Below are positions 12,695 through 14,788 of a stretch of 14,788 nucleotides of DNA, one piece after another. The stretch is taken from positions 1 to 14,788 of the forward strand of contig JAQVNZ010000016.1 in assembly GCA_028702895.1 (NCBI GenBank), written 5' to 3'. Below the pieces are notes generated by a model. It had not been told where the DNA came from. It saw only the letters and a program-made list of their open reading frames with translations, and searched no databases. The stretch comes from Candidatus Iainarchaeum sp. (lineage in GTDB: Archaea; Iainarchaeota; Iainarchaeia; Iainarchaeales; JAAZKV01). Both the position numbers and the translations under genes were made by a program. The number at the start of each line of letters is the position of its first letter. Positions within the stretch are counted from its first letter, which is position 1.

Positions 12695-14788
12695 AATCGT
12701 TCGGCAACGTTACGCTAGATAGTGGATGACTAGGCTCAAGCAATGACTAAGGACGTGGCAAGCTGCGATAAGCTCTGGCGAGAAGCACGCATTCATTGAA
12801 CCAGAGATGTCTGAATCATTCCGCAAGGAAGAATAACACGGTGAACTGAATCATCTAAGTAACCGTAGGAGAAGAAAACAATTGTGATTCCCCAATACGA
12901 GGCGATCAAAAGGGGAAGAGGGCAAACCGAATCTTTTATCGTGAGATAAGAGAGTTGTGGTATTAGTTATAACTTGAAATACGAGAAGAACTTTTTTTGG
13001 AACAGAAGGCCATAGAGGGTGAAAGCCCCGTATTTGAACTATGTTCAAGTTAATTGCTAATAAATGAGTACCGCGCATGACTGTGCGTGGGAATATGGGA
13101 GTATTAACTTCTAACCCTAAATATGTCTTGAGACCGATAGCTTACTAGTACCGCGAGGGAAAGTTGAAAAGCATCCTTAATAGGAGTTTAAAAGCACCTG
13201 AAACTATCTAGTTACGGGGAGGCAGGGCGTGAAAGGTATTTATACCAGCGTTCTGTCGTACGTCGTGAAGCACGAGCGAGGGAATTTGTTGTAGTGGCAA
13301 GGTTAACTGTTTTCAAGCAGGTAGCCGTAGGGAAACCAAATGATGCGCAGCTTTTGTGAGGCATCAAGTTAGTAGCTTTAGTCACTGCGACCAGACCTGA
13401 AACTAGGCGATCTAATCCTTAGCAGGCTGAAGCCGCCTCACAAGGTGGTGGAAGGCCGCAACTAGTGCTAGTCTATCTGCTTAGGTGACTTGGGATTAGG
13501 CGTAATAAGCGAATCGAGCCTAGTAATAGCAGGCTCCCCCTGAAATATCTCTCAGGATAGCCTTGTCTGAGAATGAATATGGTGTAGAGATACTGGTTAA
13601 GAAGTGTTGCCCCGAAAGGGGTAGCTTTTTTCCCAAACTCCGAATCTATGTTCTTCGTAGAAGACAGGAGTAGGGGCATTGGCGTAAGGTTAATGTCCGT
13701 AAGGGTAAGAACCCAGCTCTGTGTTAAGGCCCTTAAATGCCGGTTAAGTGTTAGCAAAGTGTGTCGTTGTTCTAAAACAGTGGGGAGGTAGGCTTAGAAG
13801 TAGCCATCCTTTAAAGAAAGTGTAACAGCTCACCCACCTAGACCAATGGCCACGAAAATGATCGGGGCTAAAACCGGCTGCCGATACACAGAAATCGTTT
13901 TTTGATAAAACGGTTTGTAAGGGGGTGCACGGATAGCATAGAAGTATCTACGTGAGTGGATATGGAGCTTTTCGTGATATGGATCCTCGCAATAGTAGTA
14001 ACGATAGAGTCGTGAGAATCGACTTCGCCGAAAGGGCCAGGGTTTCTTAGCGCTTATTATAAGCTAAGAGTTAGTCGGTCCTAACTTAGCTCCTAGCTGG
14101 ATGTCTAAGGAAAGGGAAACATGTTCATATTCATGTACTTTACATATAAGTTTGGCGACAAAAGATATTCTTTTGACGTATCGGGCTAGCTGCAGTCTTC
14201 TTTACAGAAGATCTAACAAAGATAGCTCTGTGGAGAGCCATAATGACGAGAAACAGAGTAAATTTGGAATGGCAGAAATGTTATAGCAAGGCCGGGTGCC
14301 CATGAAAAGAGAGAGTATTTGATTATGTAAAACCGTACCGAGAACCATGAAAGGTGCCCCTGGTTGAGAAGACCAAGGCGTATTGGGGGAATCGACTTAA
14401 GGGAATTCGGCAATCTAGCCCCGTATCTTAGGTATAAGGGGTGCCTGCATAGCAGTATGCAGGTTTCAATAACAAGTGGTGTCCGACTGTTTATCAAAAA
14501 CACAGGTCTCTGCTAGCCAGCAATGGTTTGTATAGAGGCTGACTTCTGCTCACTGCGAGTAGGTGAAAATCTGTTTCAACGGATCTAAGCCCTCGTGAAG
14601 AGCGGGCCTAACTCTGAGGCTCTCACGGTAGCGTAATACCTTGCCGGTTTATTGCCGGCTTGCACCAATGAAGTAACGAGATTCCTGCTGTCCCTAGGTT
14701 GAGCCAAATGAACATATCTCGCTGTGTATACGCTGCGGACCTCCAACGGGAAGAGAAGACCCCACGGAAGTTTACTACAGCCTGATGT
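12695..14788 (+). rRNA. 23S ribosomal RNA (5' part; runs off the window)
   Basis: Large-subunit rRNA, about the first 2.1 kb. GTGGATGACTAGGCTCAAGC (12722-12741), then AAGGACGTGGCAAGCTGCGATAAG, matches the conserved 5' region. Later conserved blocks include the AGTACCGCGAGGGAAAGTTGAAAAG-like segment around 13147-13171, AACAGCTCACC (13823-13833), and GAAGAGAAGACCCCACGG (14749-14766, with TTTACTACAGCCTGA following), corresponding to about E. coli position 2060-2090. The length up to that point is close to the E. coli spacing, so I see no large intron in this portion. The 5' end is estimated from the distance to GTGGATG and may be off by 10-20 nt. The 3' third, including the peptidyl-transferase loop, is missing because the window ends. 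Confidence 0.95.

Noticed and set aside
10715..14503. Open reading frames of 60-100 codons on both strands inside the rRNA operon
   Set aside because: They lie within recognisable 16S, tRNA or 23S sequence, have no SD sites, and the peptides resemble translated rRNA.
10474..14788. Introns or homing endonuclease genes in the rRNA genes
   Set aside because: 16S length (about 1485 nt) and spacing of conserved 23S blocks are near normal, and no ORF with LAGLIDADG-like motifs is present.
1..14788. CRISPR arrays, transposases, insertion sequences or attachment sites
   Set aside because: No regularly spaced direct repeats, transposase motifs or terminal inverted repeats with target duplications were seen; tRNA-Ala has no visible downstream duplication of its 3' end within the window.

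Overview
The window looks like a piece of a small, very AT-rich archaeal chromosome, most likely from a DPANN-type lineage (Woesearchaeota/Pacearchaeota-like). This is inferred from sequence character, not from a database match. The evidence is an archaeal-style 16S rRNA (GTGCCAGCC at the 515 site, 3' end GGATCACCTCCT), Shine-Dalgarno sites of the GGTGA type complementary to that 3' end, TATA-like boxes about 27 nt before start codons, a ribosomal protein L41e gene, and a 16S-tRNA-Ala-23S rRNA operon.

Layout: 80-2502 (+) carries a cofactor-dependent phosphoglycerate mutase (gpmA) and CTP synthase (pyrG). 2588-5159 (+) is a probable operon of a PfkB-family adenosine kinase, S-adenosylhomocysteinase (ahcY) and a 45-residue unknown protein. 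5317-5445 (+) is a 42-codon gene for ribosomal protein L41e starting at TTG. 5631-6656 (-) is a UbiA-family membrane prenyltransferase, divergent from a class I SAM methyltransferase (6701-7393, +). The methyltransferase converges on a large SF2 helicase (7429-9699, -). From about 9715 the DNA is an AT-rich intergenic and promoter zone, then a highly structured rRNA leader, 16S rRNA (about 10474-11958), tRNA-Ala(UGC) (12292-12364) and the first two thirds of 23S rRNA (about 12695 to the window end). The spacers are packed with hairpins.

How the genes work together: AhcY splits S-adenosylhomocysteine, the by-product of SAM methylation, into adenosine and homocysteine. The adjacent kinase can turn adenosine into AMP, pulling that reversible reaction forward. 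These two genes therefore form a compact SAH-clearing unit, relevant to methyltransferases such as the one at 6701 and to rRNA/tRNA methylation. GpmA, the adenosine kinase and AhcY all look like bacterial-type enzymes, which suggests acquisition from bacteria.

The most unusual protein is CTP synthase. Its synthetase half looks intact, but its glutaminase half keeps only the nucleophilic Cys and the Glu of the catalytic triad. The His is Leu, the glutamine-contacting Glu is Gln and the oxyanion-loop glycines are altered. This predicts an enzyme driven by free ammonia or one with altered glutamine use. The 16S rRNA mismatches several standard primers (21F, 806R, 915R, 1492R), so this lineage may be under-detected in amplicon surveys.
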